Source: Climacteris rufus (taxonomy: Eukaryota > Chordata > Aves > Passeriformes > Climacteridae). Taken from it: a DNA stretch of 64,000 nt. The position numbers and the translations under genes are program-made. The notes beneath the pieces were generated by a model that was given only the letters and a program-made list of their open reading frames with translations, did no database searches and was not told the origin of the DNA. How positions within the stretch are numbered: the stretch's first letter is position 1; the number at the start of each line of letters is the position of its first letter. The stretch spans positions 898,935 through 962,934 of the forward strand of contig VZRZ01004630.1 in assembly GCA_013398175.1 (NCBI GenBank). Direction: 5' to 3'. Below, piece by piece: positions 24,049-38,195 of the stretch.

Positions 24049-27000
24049 GAGCCTCCCTCCTCCCTTCTAATATTCATGTTAAAACCTAAGATTTAGAATA
24101 AATAATGCAAACTGTTTATTGTAACATGGCCATAAATTCTAAACTGCAGGCCATGTTTAATTTTAAGACCAAAGAACTGTGGAAGATAAAATGTATAGTT
24201 TTATATCCACATAAGAGTGAGTTCCTGTTTTAAACACGAGAATATTATCTCAACTCCCTCACCAGTCCACTATCCAGTGATATAGTTGGGTGCCTGTATC
24301 AACACTTCATCCTTCAGGGAGCATCACATCACCATTTGTGGTTTTTTGTTTGTTTGTTGTTTTTGGTTTTTTTTAAGTTTTGTCTCTCACAACAACCATG
24401 TGATTATCACTGAGTGTCACAGAGTTCACCAATGAGGTCAATTCTTCCCTTGAAAGCTTTTTTCAGAACAACACACTGAATAGTTTGCAACCCAAGGGCT
24501 AACCAAAACATCTGTGGACCTGGTTTTTCCTGTCCTCTTCTTCCTTTCTTGACATTTTAATGAACTATTAGATGTTCCCTGATTCCCTGCCTGTAGGGTT
24601 AGGGCCAGCATTCAGAAGCACCTCATGTATAGTTTTAAAAGCATACTTATTTATTTAAACAAGTTTAATTACTTGATTATTTGAATAAATACCAGTGTCC
24701 TTAAAATAAAGATTTGATGTCATAACTATCAGAACATAAAAAATGACCTGCAGTCAGGAGGAGGTTGTTCACAATATACCCCAGTTCCTATTAATATATT
24801 GTGTTTAATTATTAATCAGATACAGATGAGAAATGGTTTATCTAGTTTCCAGGTGCAAGCATGTATACATGCTTCTTCCAACCACTGTGTTTCTCAGTCT
24901 AAAATATGCTAGAAAATCAATTCCATTACATTCTCCTCCTCAGTTACATAGGCACAGGAAGAGCATGTTGAAATAAAAAAGCCCTTAAATCAAGTCTCAT
25001 AAAACAGCTGTTAACTGATAGTGCCTGGGTTTGAATTAAGTAAAAAAAGCCAAAACCACCAGACCCTTATTAAATGTCTGTTTCTATATAACATGCTTAG
25101 AAAGTAGTCCTGTTGGTGGTCACCCTCCTGGAGCAGACACATGGCTTTATGACCAGATGCATCTGCTTTCATTCACCATGGTGGCATCATGGCATCATTA
25201 CTACTTCAAGTAGTTGCTGCAAACAGTATTTGGAATTGTCAGTAATGTGGTGTCTGGAAACAGTTAAAACTCCACCCAGACCTTCCCACCGTTGTTGCCC
25301 TTGCCTGTTACCATATCTTTGCAATAAGATTTTGCAGCTAGCAGAAAATTCAAGACTGATATTCTGTCCATGCTCCCCACTCTTTAAAATGAGCTTGTGC
25401 TGGAAGAATCCTTAACAAACAGACGAGTTTCAAGTTGTCGTCCTGATATTTGCCCTAATAAAAGCATAATTTTTACCTTCGGGAAGCATGGTTAGAAGCA
25501 ATGGCAACACTGAACTGTTAAGAATAAAATTAAAAGAAAATTTCAAAAAGATGCCAAAACCAAGGAAGTCTCATAACAGTGTTATTTACACCCAGACAGA
25601 AGTGGTGCAAACAGTGCTGAGGTTCTGGAGGACCTGAAGCAGAAGCTGTGAGAATGCAGAGAGGCAGCCCATGACCTAGTTAAGCTGCTTTTGAGCGCCG
25701 CGCCATAAGATGAGGGCAAGCCCATTTTAATCCATGTATGTCACTTATCCTTTATGCTGCTTATAACTTCATCTGTGCACAGATCCAACACATCAAGCAC
25801 TTCTTCTAGCTACGGTCAGTTAGTGGGAGACAGGAACGAAAACTCAGTTTCTAAAGTTGCCATTTCTGTTGAAGAGACTTCCCCTCCCTGTGTGGAAGCC
25901 ATCAGCAAAGACTGTTCCAAGAGGGACTACTTGTGGTAAAGTGACTGAGCCAAGACAGTTGTGTTGAGAGACCAATATACACTTTTCAGGTTTATGTTAA
26001 GGACAAGACCATAATGTATTATAGAAAAACAGTATGGACCCAGGGAAGTCAATAGCTGATTAGCATATCTAGAAGTGCTTGTTTGACACATTTGAAAAGA
26101 TCAAGTGTTTCTGAATTAAGGGCCATGGCATAAGCAAACCAGCATACTGAGGGAAAGTCTGCAGAAGGTAGGAGTTCTGGCAGATGAGTGTCATTGCTCA
26201 GGAAGCCTTGGTGTTTCTGTTAGATAACATTTTAGGGAATTCTAATGGAAAAGCTTTGAAAATTCAAAGAGAAAATCCACTAGGGTGTCTTGGCTCTATT
26301 AGAACTAAAAGACAAAGAATGTCAAGGAAAACCACCTTTTCTTGATCAAACAATCCTGCTTCACATTCCTTACCCTTGCTTACCCCAAGGTCCCACCTTG
26401 CCACCATCTCCATGCTCACCTGCATCCTCTCTTTCCCACCATCACAACACACACTGCTTTTCCCTTTCAGTCCATTCACTACTCTCCTTCACAAAAGGCC
26501 AACATTCATGGCACTGGCCACTTCTCTTTCCTGCCTTCCTGCTCTCTGCAGTCTGTTCTGATAGCACATGAGCTGCCTGGCCAGAACATCTCTCCCCACA
26601 GCAATTCTCCTCATTTGGACTCCCCCAAGTCATGGAAATTATTCGGCCTTCCAGAAACTGAGGTGCTTTGGTGCCTGTGAGCATTACTTCCCTCTGCCCT
26701 CTCAAAACAAACCAAAGGGAGCCAAGATAATTAGGAATAAATAAGAAAATAAACAAGAGCTCTCACTCAGACAGTTGCTGACATCTCTCCAGCATTAACA
26801 GCAATAGGGTTTTATAAGGTAAAAGAGTGGATCAAAACTGTTTCCTAAAATCCCATGTTATTGAAGTTCAGTTTAGGTGTGGTTCTAATCTTATGACACA
26901 CATGAAACAAGAAGGTGGCTCCAGAAGAACCCATGTGTGGCTATTGGGTAGCCAATGCTAGCTGCTCCACTGAGCCAGGGTCAGGCAAAGTGTCAGTCTC

Positions 27001-30000
27001 TGCTCTTGGGTTTTAGTCCTTCCTTCTCCAAGGTCAGTTGCTAGTGCAGTGTAACACCCTATTGGGATATGAAGAACTGGAAAAGCTTTGTTGGCTGACT
27101 GGGCTGAAAATGAAATGCTTTATTTTCTGATCCAGTACATCACACACCTGAGTCCAAAACTGTCTGACCAGCATTTATATTCTTCTGATTGGCAAAAGAA
27201 ATATTCTAGTATTGTCTTTGAAGGCTGTGAAATGTACAGCTGGAATCATCATGTTTTAAATGCTGTGGGATTAGCTGTTACTCTGATCATTGTCAGCCAA
27301 ATACACAGACAAAAGTATCCCCTTTCACCTCTCTAAAGCACATTTTGGAGAACAGATGGAAGTAGGGAGGTCAGGAATGGTGGGGAAAAGCCAGTGGTAG
27401 ACCTAGAAGCTTCAGAGGGCTGTCTGTGTAGTATTTTCCCCTCATGACAAAAGGATGATTTAACTAAGACCCTCTCAATAACTGTGAAATCCACCTTACT
27501 AGTGAACATGCCCCCAAGAGAAGGCTTGAAACTGTCAAGGATGCCTGTTCTCCAGAACGTCCTGCCAGAAAGTTCAGTTAGCTTGTGCAGTCTCCTCCTA
27601 AAGGTGGTGGTGGGGGGGGAAGAATCTCTAAATAAAAATGTGAACCTCTATTGCCTCTAACTATAAAGCAAATTGTTTTCCATCACCTCTCCACCTTTTT
27701 TTTTGAGGGGGAAATAATTGACCTTTCAGCCTTCCCTATTCAGGAAGACGTTTTTCTAACACAAATCTGTGGTCTGTCTTCCTCCAACACACTGCAAAAA
27801 CAGGTTGAGAGGACGTCTCTTTTGAAGCATTAATGTAGGTTACAGGAAGAGGCACTTGATTGTTGGCAGGTGGAAAACCTGGCTGTGGGTGATCCAGACC
27901 TGATGACAGAGCAGGGAGAATACAGGAGGATAGCTGGTTTGCTCCATAATGCATGTCTGTTTGCCCTTTCTTTAAAGATAAATAATTAGAATTTAAATGA
28001 AATAACTCTAATCTGTATTTCTTCATGACGATTTTGGTATTCTACAACTATGACCCATGTTGGTTTTATCTTAGAGAAACTAACCAGATGCAATTGTTTC
28101 TTTCCAGTAGGCTTTGTGTATCTATCTGTATCTCATCATTCCTACCAGCTCACTTGGTTTGATTTAAGTTAAAACCAAATGCTGTGTAACCATAACCTCT
28201 TCTTTAAATGGAAACATTTCTCCTTTCTGCCTTTAATGGGTTTATTTTCTAAGCAAGTCATAATTGGTCCAAAACACCTTAAAACATATGTTGTGAATTC
28301 ACATTGGGAAACATATGCCACTGTCCATCTTTAAAACCAAACATAAAAATACTTCGAGACTCTAAAAGAATGCACAGCAATTTAATTGATTCCAGCCACA
28401 TTAACAGTTGCAAAACTCTGTAGTGCTTTACTAGGCAAGTAATAGGTTGTGAATAATTTATTTTTTATTCCCCACTCACAGGTGATGGGGATTAACCTGG
28501 TGATTTCAAATGAGTTTTAGATTATTTTAGAGTGCTGAATAATATCCTGTTTGAAGGCAGCTATTATACGTCAACAAGCCAATGTTTGTGCAGCAGGTCA
28601 TTCAGAAGTGAGAGGAAATTCTGACCACATACTCAGAGTTCAAGTGCTGAATATTTTATGAACTTTGCCTGTAATACAGGGAATCAACTCCAAGTACCTT
28701 TCTTCATCCCAACCCTTTCCTCTCCGGATTCCCTTCTCTTCTATGCTTTTTAACACTCCAGTGTCATATTAGGTGCTCCTCAGTGGAAACAAAAGAATTA
28801 CATATACCGCCTCTGTTTTAGTAAACACCACAGAACTTCCATCTCTGAAGCAATCCTACATAAAATTAAACATTGCTGTCACTAAGTAAACTTCAGTGCC
28901 TTGTGGTTATGGCTACAAAATTGCTCACTAATGACCAGGTGTGGCTGACGGCAGAAGCAGCTGTCCTGGCTCACAGAGAAGCTGCACTGCTTCCACGTCA
29001 CAGCTGGACCCATGCCATGGAGCTGGTGCAACCAGGTGTGCCTCTAATATAGGGTCTAGCAAGGTAAGTACATGGAACGTAGTGTGTGTATGGGAATATT
29101 CCTCAGAGGTCTAAATATTGATGAAAACAAATTTCCTGGTGTTTTTCATACATCTGCTAGTGCTGTTCATCATCCTGTTTAGCTCTTGTTAGGAATCAAC
29201 ATTTCTAAGCTTGCCTTCTTTCAAAGAGTTGCTGAATGTCAAATCAGTTACTTGAGGAATGAGACAAGTTTCTGCAGTGCAGTTTGGCCAGGAAAAATGT
29301 GTTGGCCACAGTGACATTAGTAACCTAAGCCATCTCTCCCCCATTTGCTAAAACAAAGACTCTAGAAGGGTTTCCGCAGAGTTTTTGACTTCATTGCATT
29401 AAGTTCAGCTTGCATTTGATCAAGGGGCCTAGAGCAGCTCAGTTCTCCATTCAACACAGTGCTCTCATTACATTAGGTTTGGTTTTTAGTGTGTGTGTAT
29501 GTATGAAGACCATCCAGATATGGACTATTCCACTTCATAACTACAGAGATAAGAATGACTAAGGAACATTGTACACACTACCCTTGTAGGAAACTGCTAT
29601 TGGAAGAGAAAGCAATTCTTCTTATTGGTGTAAAAGCAGGTTAAAAGGCAGCAAGCCAGTGTCTCTGAGCCCTGCTGATTGGGTCTGGGCAAGGGTAATA
29701 ATCCTGCTTCATCTAGACTGATTTGCTTACAGAGATACCGTTCAGACAGATTCAAATTCCCTTTTTGGTCACTGGAAAGAGAGAACATAATAGGGTCTGA
29801 TTTCCCTGAAATGGTTAATTCCTAGGCAATCTTGACTTTCTCTGGGCCTCCATGGCCTGTAGATGAGGTGAGACAATTTGGCCTGAGGGACGATGCAGTG
29901 CCACAGTGACACTAATAGAAGTGTTTGCTCCCATTTTCTGAGCATCGGGTTGATACCTGAGCAAAGGTAGAAGGCAAAGCCTGTCACCCTCCTCACCACA

Positions 30001-33000
30001 CAGAGTCACACAGGGGATTGGGAGTGGAAACAGGACTAGACTCAACATGAGCCACATGTTGATTCAACATGATAAACAGTATGCGTGTTCCCAAAAGGCA
30101 CAGGGGAGCCAGATGAAGCACTGCTTTCCATGAGGAATGGCCCCTGGAGCTCAGCCAGTCAACACACTGCTGCTTGCCTGCGCCTGTCTTTAGTGGCTTA
30201 ATCCAGGCCATAGGTGGTGAGTGCTAGGACGAACACGTGTGTGTTTGAGATAAGGTGTGCCACTGAGCACGTGTGAGCTGATCTCGCACAGGGCAGCAGT
30301 GGAAGATGTGCTGTTTTGAATTGCGTACAGCAAAGTGTTGCAAGCAAAAATTGTCCCCCTGCCAACTGTTTGCAAAGTTTGACACACACACAAGCACTCT
30401 TTGAAACAGTGGTAGATGCAAGACTTCTTTAATCCACTGTTTGTAGAGCAGTGCCCCCATGCTATGAACACTGAGAGGACTTAAAGACCCCTGGGAAGCA
30501 ATGGAAAGGTAGTTTCAAAATACCAGCTTGTCTGAAGAAGGTTTTATGTGTCAAAATCCTGTTTTTTCCTCAAATGTTTTAAATGTTTCAGTGCTCTAAA
30601 ATTAATGCTGAAATGCGTATTTGTATGTAGCTATTATATATATTTGTACACACTTGCTTAACCTGTCCTTAGAAAACCTGCCTGTGGGCATAGCAGTGGC
30701 ATATCTGTTCAAAAGGAACCAGTTACTTTTTATACGTTATTAAATGCACTGTAAACGATTATGTTTTAAAGAGTCACTAGACTTATTAGGGACTATTTGT
30801 AGGATGACACAATATTTTTAAAAAGCTTTTAGTACCTGAGTGCAGATTAAACCCTTCTAAAGGCTGCTAAATGAAGGAAATCAAAAAGACTCTATTAGCC
30901 ATACACAAATGAAAATTAGTAAGGAACATTTCAGACATTGCCATTACAGGAACAAAAGATGTATTTAGAACACTTAGTCATAGGCAGCGAAAAGCAAAAC
31001 CTTATCAAAATATAAAGCAAAACAAAAGTAAATGTTATGCAGCAGCCCATCCCTTCAAACTTGGGATTCAAACAACCTCATCATTCCACATGGGAGATGG
31101 TGATTTTGCAGACAGACATGTTTGCAAGCAGTGCCAATGGCAGAGGCAAGGAGACATATTTCATCCTGAGGAGGGAAAGACAAACACACACACACCCTCC
31201 TCTGCCTGCCCCCTTCCCTGGCAGAGGCCCAGGTCAGCTGTGTTAGAGAGCAACAGCATTCCCGGTCTTCAGAAACAACTGGAAGGAATCCAGAGCCATA
31301 GGTACGTGTCTTGGCTCTCTCCCTTTGCCTGGTATAAACCTGGCTATGTACTAAATACCTGACTGGTTACTTGCATTCCGTTTATCCTTTCTCATTCTTT
31401 TGCTTCTTCTTGGCCCCCAAACTGACTGTGATCCAGAAGGAAGGGTAAAGTGAAGCAATAAGGCCCCACTGCCTCCCAGAGCAAATTTTCGTAAAAAAAC
31501 CACAGGCATTTTCATTTATGGCAAGCAAGGTCTGCTTGACTCTGGCTGCACATCACTCGAAATCACCCTTGGCACCAACAAATCAGGCAAAACAATTTAC
31601 CGCTCACAGATACTCAGCACTCAAAAAAAACCTTTTCCCTGAGAACTTTGCAGTTGTTCTTCCCAAACCCTGGAGAACCACACCCAGTTTGTGTGAGCTC
31701 GTTTGTCAGCTATGCTTAGCGCTTAGAGTGGATTTCAAAACAAAACAAGGACCTCAGACCAACTGCTCCACACTATTCCTCAAAGCCTGAAAATCAGCCT
31801 TGTGGAGTCATGGCTACATCAGGGCTTCAATTTGTACTGGTCACATCAGGTCCTGTGGCTGCTGATGCTCCCAGTGATTAAAGCAAGTGAAGAGGAGTAA
31901 TCCATTACCTTTATCACAACACTTTTGGTCATGACAGACAAAAGTACTCTAAACAGAGTACATGATTTATTCTCAGTGCTTTCTAATTTAGCCACTGAGA
32001 CAGGTTAGTTGCTGAGGCTGAATATTAAGGATATCTTACTCTGTTAGGTCAGAGTAGAGAAAGTGATTTTCATTTCTAGAAGGCAAAGCTTTTGGGGAAA
32101 AAAAAATCAGGCACAATTATGTCTCTGTTCAATACTTTGCTATTCTTCCCAGACATCAAGAGACATGCTAATGCAAAATCCCATCAGGGACTCCTGCTGC
32201 CTTGCACCACCGTGTTCCTACCTAGCCAGACAGAATAATCTAGGAGCTGTTCACATATAAACTCCTAACTTGTAATTTGTAATCAGAAAAAATGATAGTA
32301 ATTGTTACATGTGCGTAACTGTGGGTTAATTAAACACTACATGTGTTACTACATTAATAACCTATTCTGGTATGAAATGTCTCATAATTCTCCCTCAGGA
32401 AATAAAAGCAAAAAAACAAAAAGAAAAAAAAACCTATTTCTTTAAGTCTAGTGGGAAGTAGGACTACACTGAGTAAAAGGGCAATCAGATTCCTAAAACG
32501 CAAATAGCAGTTACATCAGCGATTTTCGTATTTGAAATAAATTATTCTCTTTTTTGTTCCAGCTTCATTTTAACAAACAATTTCTCCACTTTTATATTTT
32601 CCATTACATGTTAAAATATAATTCAGGGTCTTGGAAAATTGTGAAACTATGAGACTGAAGTTGACCTTCAGACTCTGAAGTAACTACAGCTTACTTTTGG
32701 GACTTTAATGAAAACACTTAGCAGACTGGGCTACATTTACTTTGAAAATCATTGCCATAAAGCATAAAATGCAATTAATTTTTTTAACCATATATAATAT
32801 AGAAAGGGCAAAGAAGGTGGACAACATTTCTAATTGCCATCAATTTCATTTGACTTTACTTGAACTTCCATTCTCCGTAAAATACCAATGTCTAATGAAG
32901 AAACACATGCAATCAATGCAAGCCCACAGACAGCCACTGCTTTCCTGAGAAATATAAAATCTAAGATAGGTCATCAGAATTCAACAGCAAAGTTGCATAT

Positions 33001-35310
33001 TAACTCACCAGTTCTGGTCACTCTTCTGTATCAGAGGAAGATAACCTGTGTCCAACTAAAATTATGTCTCTCTTATTGTACAGTTCTGTGGAAGGTATTT
33101 TTCTTCATTTCACTTCACAGAAGTGCAGTTTATAACCCAGAATTTGACGTTTGACATTGGTCATATAATTTTTCTGCTACAAAGCTGTTAATGGTAGCAG
33201 AACGATCTAATCCTTTAGGTCTTGCAGACCTTACTTTTTATGACATGCTGTTAGCACCGAATTCTGCAGAATTATTTCCTTTCATTTGTTTAAAGGATAT
33301 TCAAAAGGCTGCTGTTTTGACTACAACTTTCATTTTCTGGGGACCTGAAGCAAGACTTTCTCATTGCTCTTTTTTGCGTGGATGAAACAAGCTGAACCAC
33401 TGTCAATAACCACTCCTCAATCTCTGCTTCTGAAGGATAACTTCCTTGTTTATCATTGCCAGCTCTGAAAAAAAAATTTTTTCTTTCTATTGTATGTGAG
33501 TCTGTATGTGTACAAGTTACATTTTACCTATGATTTTGTTCACTGAAGTGAACAAAAGTGGTAGGAAAGAAGACTTTCTAAATTTTGTAATCTCCTCTTG
33601 TTTTCCTAATATGGGTAGTGGTATGCAATGATCACATCTTCAACTCAGCTTTAAAATCACCAACAAAATTGGTCAAGAACAATCCAGCACAGATCTTTGC
33701 ATGCTGCTGCTACGTGACTTACATTTTGAGAAACAGCCAGAACTAAAAATTTTTGTGCCTAGCCAGTATTTAATTCAGAACAAGAAATTATCTCTCTAGC
33801 ATATAAAAAAAGGACTTCATGTTAAAAACATCACCAAAACCTCCTAAAACTCTGGATAATATATGCCAGATTTTTCTTCCCAATATTTGAAATAAAACCT
33901 TCAAATAATTTCAAAGACCAGCTGAGGACTTTCAGCAGAAACTGTATTGTTGGTGAGATGATGTAATTCTGCTTTTCTAAGCATATGTTTCCGTTTTGAC
34001 TGTCCTGAAATGTTTCCCCCCTATGTAGGTTATCGCGCATTCACCTGTAACTCCTAAGGCCACTCTTCATTGCATTTTGAAAGTGATGATCCCTGGTGAC
34101 ACTTTTACAGCAACCAGGAAGAACTCCTATTTTAAGGAATACATTGCATGTGTTTGTCAGAAGCTTTCCAGTTATGGAGCTGAGATCCCTCACAGCTAGA
34201 GATGAACACCATCTGGTCCTGGCAGTTCACTAGAATTAAGATTCCCAAACTGTTCCACAAATTCCTCCCTTGAGGTTTCTCCCCTTCTTAAAAACATACT
34301 AAGGACTAAGGTTTCCCTTGGGTGAAATTTCCTTGAGATGAGAGTTTCAACAATGGACATCTTTAGCCTAGTCTAACTGCTTCAGGCAATTAGCTTTTTT
34401 TCTGTCTTGTCATCTGCCTTTAAACTTCTTTTTCCCATTGATCTCTCTGTACCTAGAGGTCCATGGAAACAAACATGTGCAATCCTTCTGCCTCAGACAC
34501 ACATTAATTCTTCTTGTTTGGTAGCAGTAGCCACTTATTTACCTTTTCTGCAATTACGAAAGAAATCTTTACTTATGAGCTTAGAATTTAGAGTAGAATT
34601 TTTCATCACACTTGGAGATATGAGATATTTTGCAACTGGAAAAACACATTGTACAGCTTGTACAGATGAACAAAATCTAAGAGCCTAAAAGAACTTAAAA
34701 GGGTCACTGTGATCAGCTGATTTAATTTGCAGCACAAGCTGAGCTGCTTTCTGTTGCCTGCGTTTACTTCTGAATCCATATTTTGGTTGGGATAACAAAG
34801 TCCAGAAAACTGCCCCATGGTATCCTCGCTTTTAGCCCACAGACTGTGCACCCTAGAATAAAGGGGTGCCTTACAGCAGTGTAAGCAGTACTACAGAAGA
34901 TAAATTTGCCTACATCTACATCCAGTAGCACAACAAAATAAAAAAAGGCCAGAAGGAAGGAGGCAGAATCTGAAGAGAACCTGGCAAAGAGAACACAGAT
35001 GACCAGTGGATGCATGTAAAAAAATCTTTGCAGTTAAAGAAGACAAAAATGTTGGTGACAAGGCCAGAAGGAAAGGAACCCGTGTGGTGGAGGTTAATTG
35101 AAGCAGGGTTAGGGCACGTGTAATAGGCAAGAAAGCCAGAGACAGGCTTTGGCCAGATGGATCAGAATGCAAGATAACAAGCAACCAGCAATGGTATGTT
35201 ACACCTTCTCCAAGGATCAGGAAACCCTCACTTTGCTCTAGGAAAAGGAAATTTGGAGTAGTCTGGTTTATTTTCTCAGGGATACGAGCATGAATACTCA
35301 TAAGTTAGCC
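24049..35310. other. 11 kb of unique sequence, no gene recognised
   Basis: No retroelement with readable ends and no RNA gene is seen. Low-complexity patches include T/G-rich 24341-24377, a G run at about 27610-27620, and TGTG/TATG alternation near 29490. AT-rich, homeodomain-motif-rich stretches (about 28380-28600, 30560-30800, 32270-32380) look like candidate conserved noncoding elements, but only by eye. The GGTGGAA-like and splice-like strings here were not coherent enough for exon calls. Confidence 0.45.
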
Positions 35311-35316
35311 CTACTG

Positions 35317-36054
35317 TGCTGCAGTGGGTCTGGGCACCCCGGCCTGCGTGCTGGGGGCAGCCCGCATGCCAAGCGAGACCTGTGTGAGCTTGGGGGCCGG
35401 CAGGGCACGGGGGCTGATCCCGGAGCTTGGGGGCCGGCAGGGCACGGGGGCTGATCCCGGAGCTTGGGGGTGGCACGGCACGGGGGCTGATCCCGGAGCT
35501 TGGGGGCCGGCAGGGCACGGGGGCTGATCCCGGAGCTGGCGGCGCGGCGCGGGAGGCCCCTGGCCCCCTCCACCGATGAGGCCACGGCCCAGGCGGCAGC
35601 CTGAGGCCGCGGGGCTGCTCCCTGCCCCGTGAGGAGGCGGTCCCTGCCCGAGAAGACGGCCTCCCATTGGTCGTTCCACTGAGTGCGGACAGTGCATGAC
35701 TGGCTAATACCGCTGTCAGTCATTCCAATCCTCCGCAGCCATTGGCTCTCTCCTGACTCCCTTCCCTCACTTCCCTGGTACAAGAGCCGGCCCTCGCCGG
35801 CTTTCCTCGTCTTTTTCCCTTCTCCGCGGTGCTGTTGATGTAATAAAATCCACTGGACATACCTGGAAAGGACCCCTTTGATCTCTTTGTTTCTACTGCA
35901 TTAATTAACTGCGCCGTGGATGTTTGCAAACATCAGCACAGAAAACGAAAGCAGCCGCGACCCCGAGGGTCTGGGAGAGGCTAAAATCGCTTCTCTCAGG
36001 TCAAGTGGCCGCTGCCGAAGGCTTCCGAGAAGACCCACGAATTTAGCCGCGGCA
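35317..36054 (+). mobile_element. solo LTR, ERVK-like, 738 bp, with perfect 6-bp target duplication
   Basis: The element begins TGCTGCAGTGGG and ends TTTAGCCGCGGCA, so the termini are TG...CA with near-matching inverted ends (TGCTGC and GCGGCA). CTACTG occurs immediately before (35311-35316) and immediately after (36055-36060), a perfect 6-bp target duplication. In order it holds a 37-bp minisatellite, CCAAT motifs in both orientations (35666-35670, 35725-35729, 35741-35745), a TATA-like TACAAG at 35779, a short GC hairpin at 35785-35802, and AATAAA at 35842-35847, leaving about 190 bp of U5-like sequence. This is the U3-R-U5 order of an LTR on the plus strand. A 6-bp duplication is typical of betaretrovirus-like (ERVK) elements. 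No internal region or second LTR adjoins, so it arose by LTR-LTR recombination. The 161-codon antisense open frame here is a by-product of the GC-rich repeats. Confidence 0.88.
35386..35537 (+). repeat. 37-bp minisatellite, about 4.1 copies, inside the LTR
   Basis: Units start with GAGCTTGGGG and end with GCTGATCCCG. Copies lie at 35386-35422, 35423-35459, 35460-35495 (36 bp, diverged in the middle) and 35496-35532, followed by a partial GAGCT. Copies 1, 2 and 4 read as identical, which points to recent slippage or conversion. They sit in the presumed U3, where tandem repeats often act as enhancers. Confidence 0.95.
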
Positions 36055-36060
36055 CTACTG

Positions 36061-38195
36061 GGCTCCCAAGTTTCAGAACACTGGAGTTGTGTTAATCTGT
36101 GAGCAAGATTTACTGACTGTCGGGGTATCTGTCTTCTTCCTTTTCTTGAAAACTATGTCATGGTTCAGACCAATTTTCTTTAAGAACAAGAAGACTGCTG
36201 CCAAATCCAGGTGCTCTCATAAATGTTCTTGTTATATTCGGATGTGACAAAGCAGACTGTACTGGCCTCTTATCTTTTCAGATCCCCTGAGCACTGGTCT
36301 CCTATTCCAGGAGAAGCTCTTGGATTGTTACATGTATATTGGTACATCTGTCTCCCTTTTCACATTTAACAACTCCTTTTTTCTCCACACTAATTCCTTT
36401 TCATCCTCTTGCCTTCAGTGCGGTGGCTCATTCACAATATTCAAAATAATTTTCAAAGTTGTTGAGTTAAATGAACAATCAACAGCTTACCAAACCCTGA
36501 TAGAGAAATTAGAAGCAAGCTGATAAAATCAAAGACACATACCAAAGGTGTAATGGAAACATAGAAGTCTCTGTGTGAAAGTACTTTTGAATAAAGAAAA
36601 CATTTTAGGAGAATGATAAACTGCTCTTCTAATGGTAGATGGTCTCTTTTACACTTCAGCTTTTTCTTCAATACACCTGAATTAAATCCATTTAGAACAC
36701 ACACAAAGTTTTCCTCTTGTTTGAACATCTATGGGACAAAGCTACAGGCAACTCCAAACTGCGGTTCACATGTGGTACTGACAGAACCATGTCCTTCCCA
36801 GAAAAACCTATTAAAATTTGTATGGTACACACCACTAAGGTTATTAATGGACTCTAACCAGTAGCAATTCATTTGCCCTCACAATCTCATTTAATATCAA
36901 AATTAGGTGACTCCTATAAAATGTGAATCACTATTTGACTCCTGATCACCAGAACACAGCTTTCAGATGTCAAGCACTTGAAAAGTTGGAACAGGTCATT
37001 TTAAAGCTGATGTTGCAAGAGACAAACAGCACAGAAAAACAAGGTTGTATGCTTTGGAGACTGAGGTGAAGTCAATGGATGCTTTGTTTTCTTGTTTTTG
37101 TTTTTAACTTGTGCAAAGCAAAATAAAAGACAGGTTCATGGAATCAGAGTCTTGTGCCTTTCCCTCTGTGTACTGCATAAATGTTCTGTTTCTTACCAAC
37201 ACCCACAGACTAGGGGCCAAGGCAGTTGTTTTGGTTATGTGCCACTAAAATAAAATTGTTCCAAAGTGACCTGCCAGAGGACAAAATTACAGTTTCTAGA
37301 AGCCACGGGCAAGGATCCTCATTTCAGATTAAACCACAAGATCATTTTTCTTTTCTAAATGTGACTGCACCTCATATGAAGGATAACTCCTCTCAGAGAC
37401 AGTACACTCATTCAAGGCAGTGATTTCACAGCTGAGATGGTGCTGGATGCTCTTTAAGCAATAGGGTTTCAATTAAAGTGACGACAGAGTTTTTGGCTCT
37501 TGGAGAAGCACCACATCAGTAAGTAAGCTGAAAGACTCCAGAGGTTTATCCAAAGAAATGTCATGGTAACAGCCTCTCTGACACAGCTCCTCTGTGCTGT
37601 AGCATGCTTCAGGGATTGTCATCATGACCTTTTTACTACTGCCACTCCTCTCCACTCCAATCCATAGAGATTTGCAAATTTGGCTAACTTAGCCGCTTCT
37701 CAGTACTTATGAGACTTCACCACAACTCCTTCGGTATTGCTGCTGTCTTGTTCCAGGGCTCTGGATTGTGGCAGATCACAGGTAACAAGCTGCCTAGTTG
37801 ATGAATGATCTCAAAATCTCACTATGAGCTTCCTGGGAACTGGATGTTTTCAGCTGGAAAGTTGGGTGTTAAAAGATTTTCATCATCTCCCAAACCCTGG
37901 ACAAATGGTACTGCTTGTCTGCAACTTAGATAGGTTACAACAAGGATGATCCCTTGTTTTGAGTTATATAATTTCACAAACCCCTGACTACTCTTGAATA
38001 GGTCATAAAGTCCAGAGTGAAGGCTTACACCAACTTTTGCATCACAATGCTCAAAGCCACGTATGTGATGCCCTCTCTACTGGGATAAGCAGAAAATTTT
38101 TTTCCACGTCTTTTGAATGACCTAACAACCCAACAATAATCACATCTAAAATTCTGATTTGTGTGCATTTCCACATAAAACTGTGCTAACCGGTA
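36061..38195. other. unique sequence, no gene recognised
   Basis: It starts at the right-hand target duplication of the LTR. A pyrimidine-rich acceptor-like string ends near 36419, but no matching donor and open frame make an exon. Nothing else is recognised. Confidence 0.5.

Noticed and set aside
28940..29070. Possible exon ending at a strong AAG/GTAAGT donor near 29063
   Set aside because: No convincing acceptor with a pyrimidine tract was found upstream, and the segment shows no consistently open frame.
35298..35783. 161-codon proline/alanine-rich minus-strand open frame
   Set aside because: Its repetitive protein is produced by the 37-bp minisatellite inside the ERVK-like LTR.
35300..35900. 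CpG island promoter of a cellular gene
   Set aside because: The TG...CA termini and the perfect CTACTG duplication explain the whole block as an LTR.
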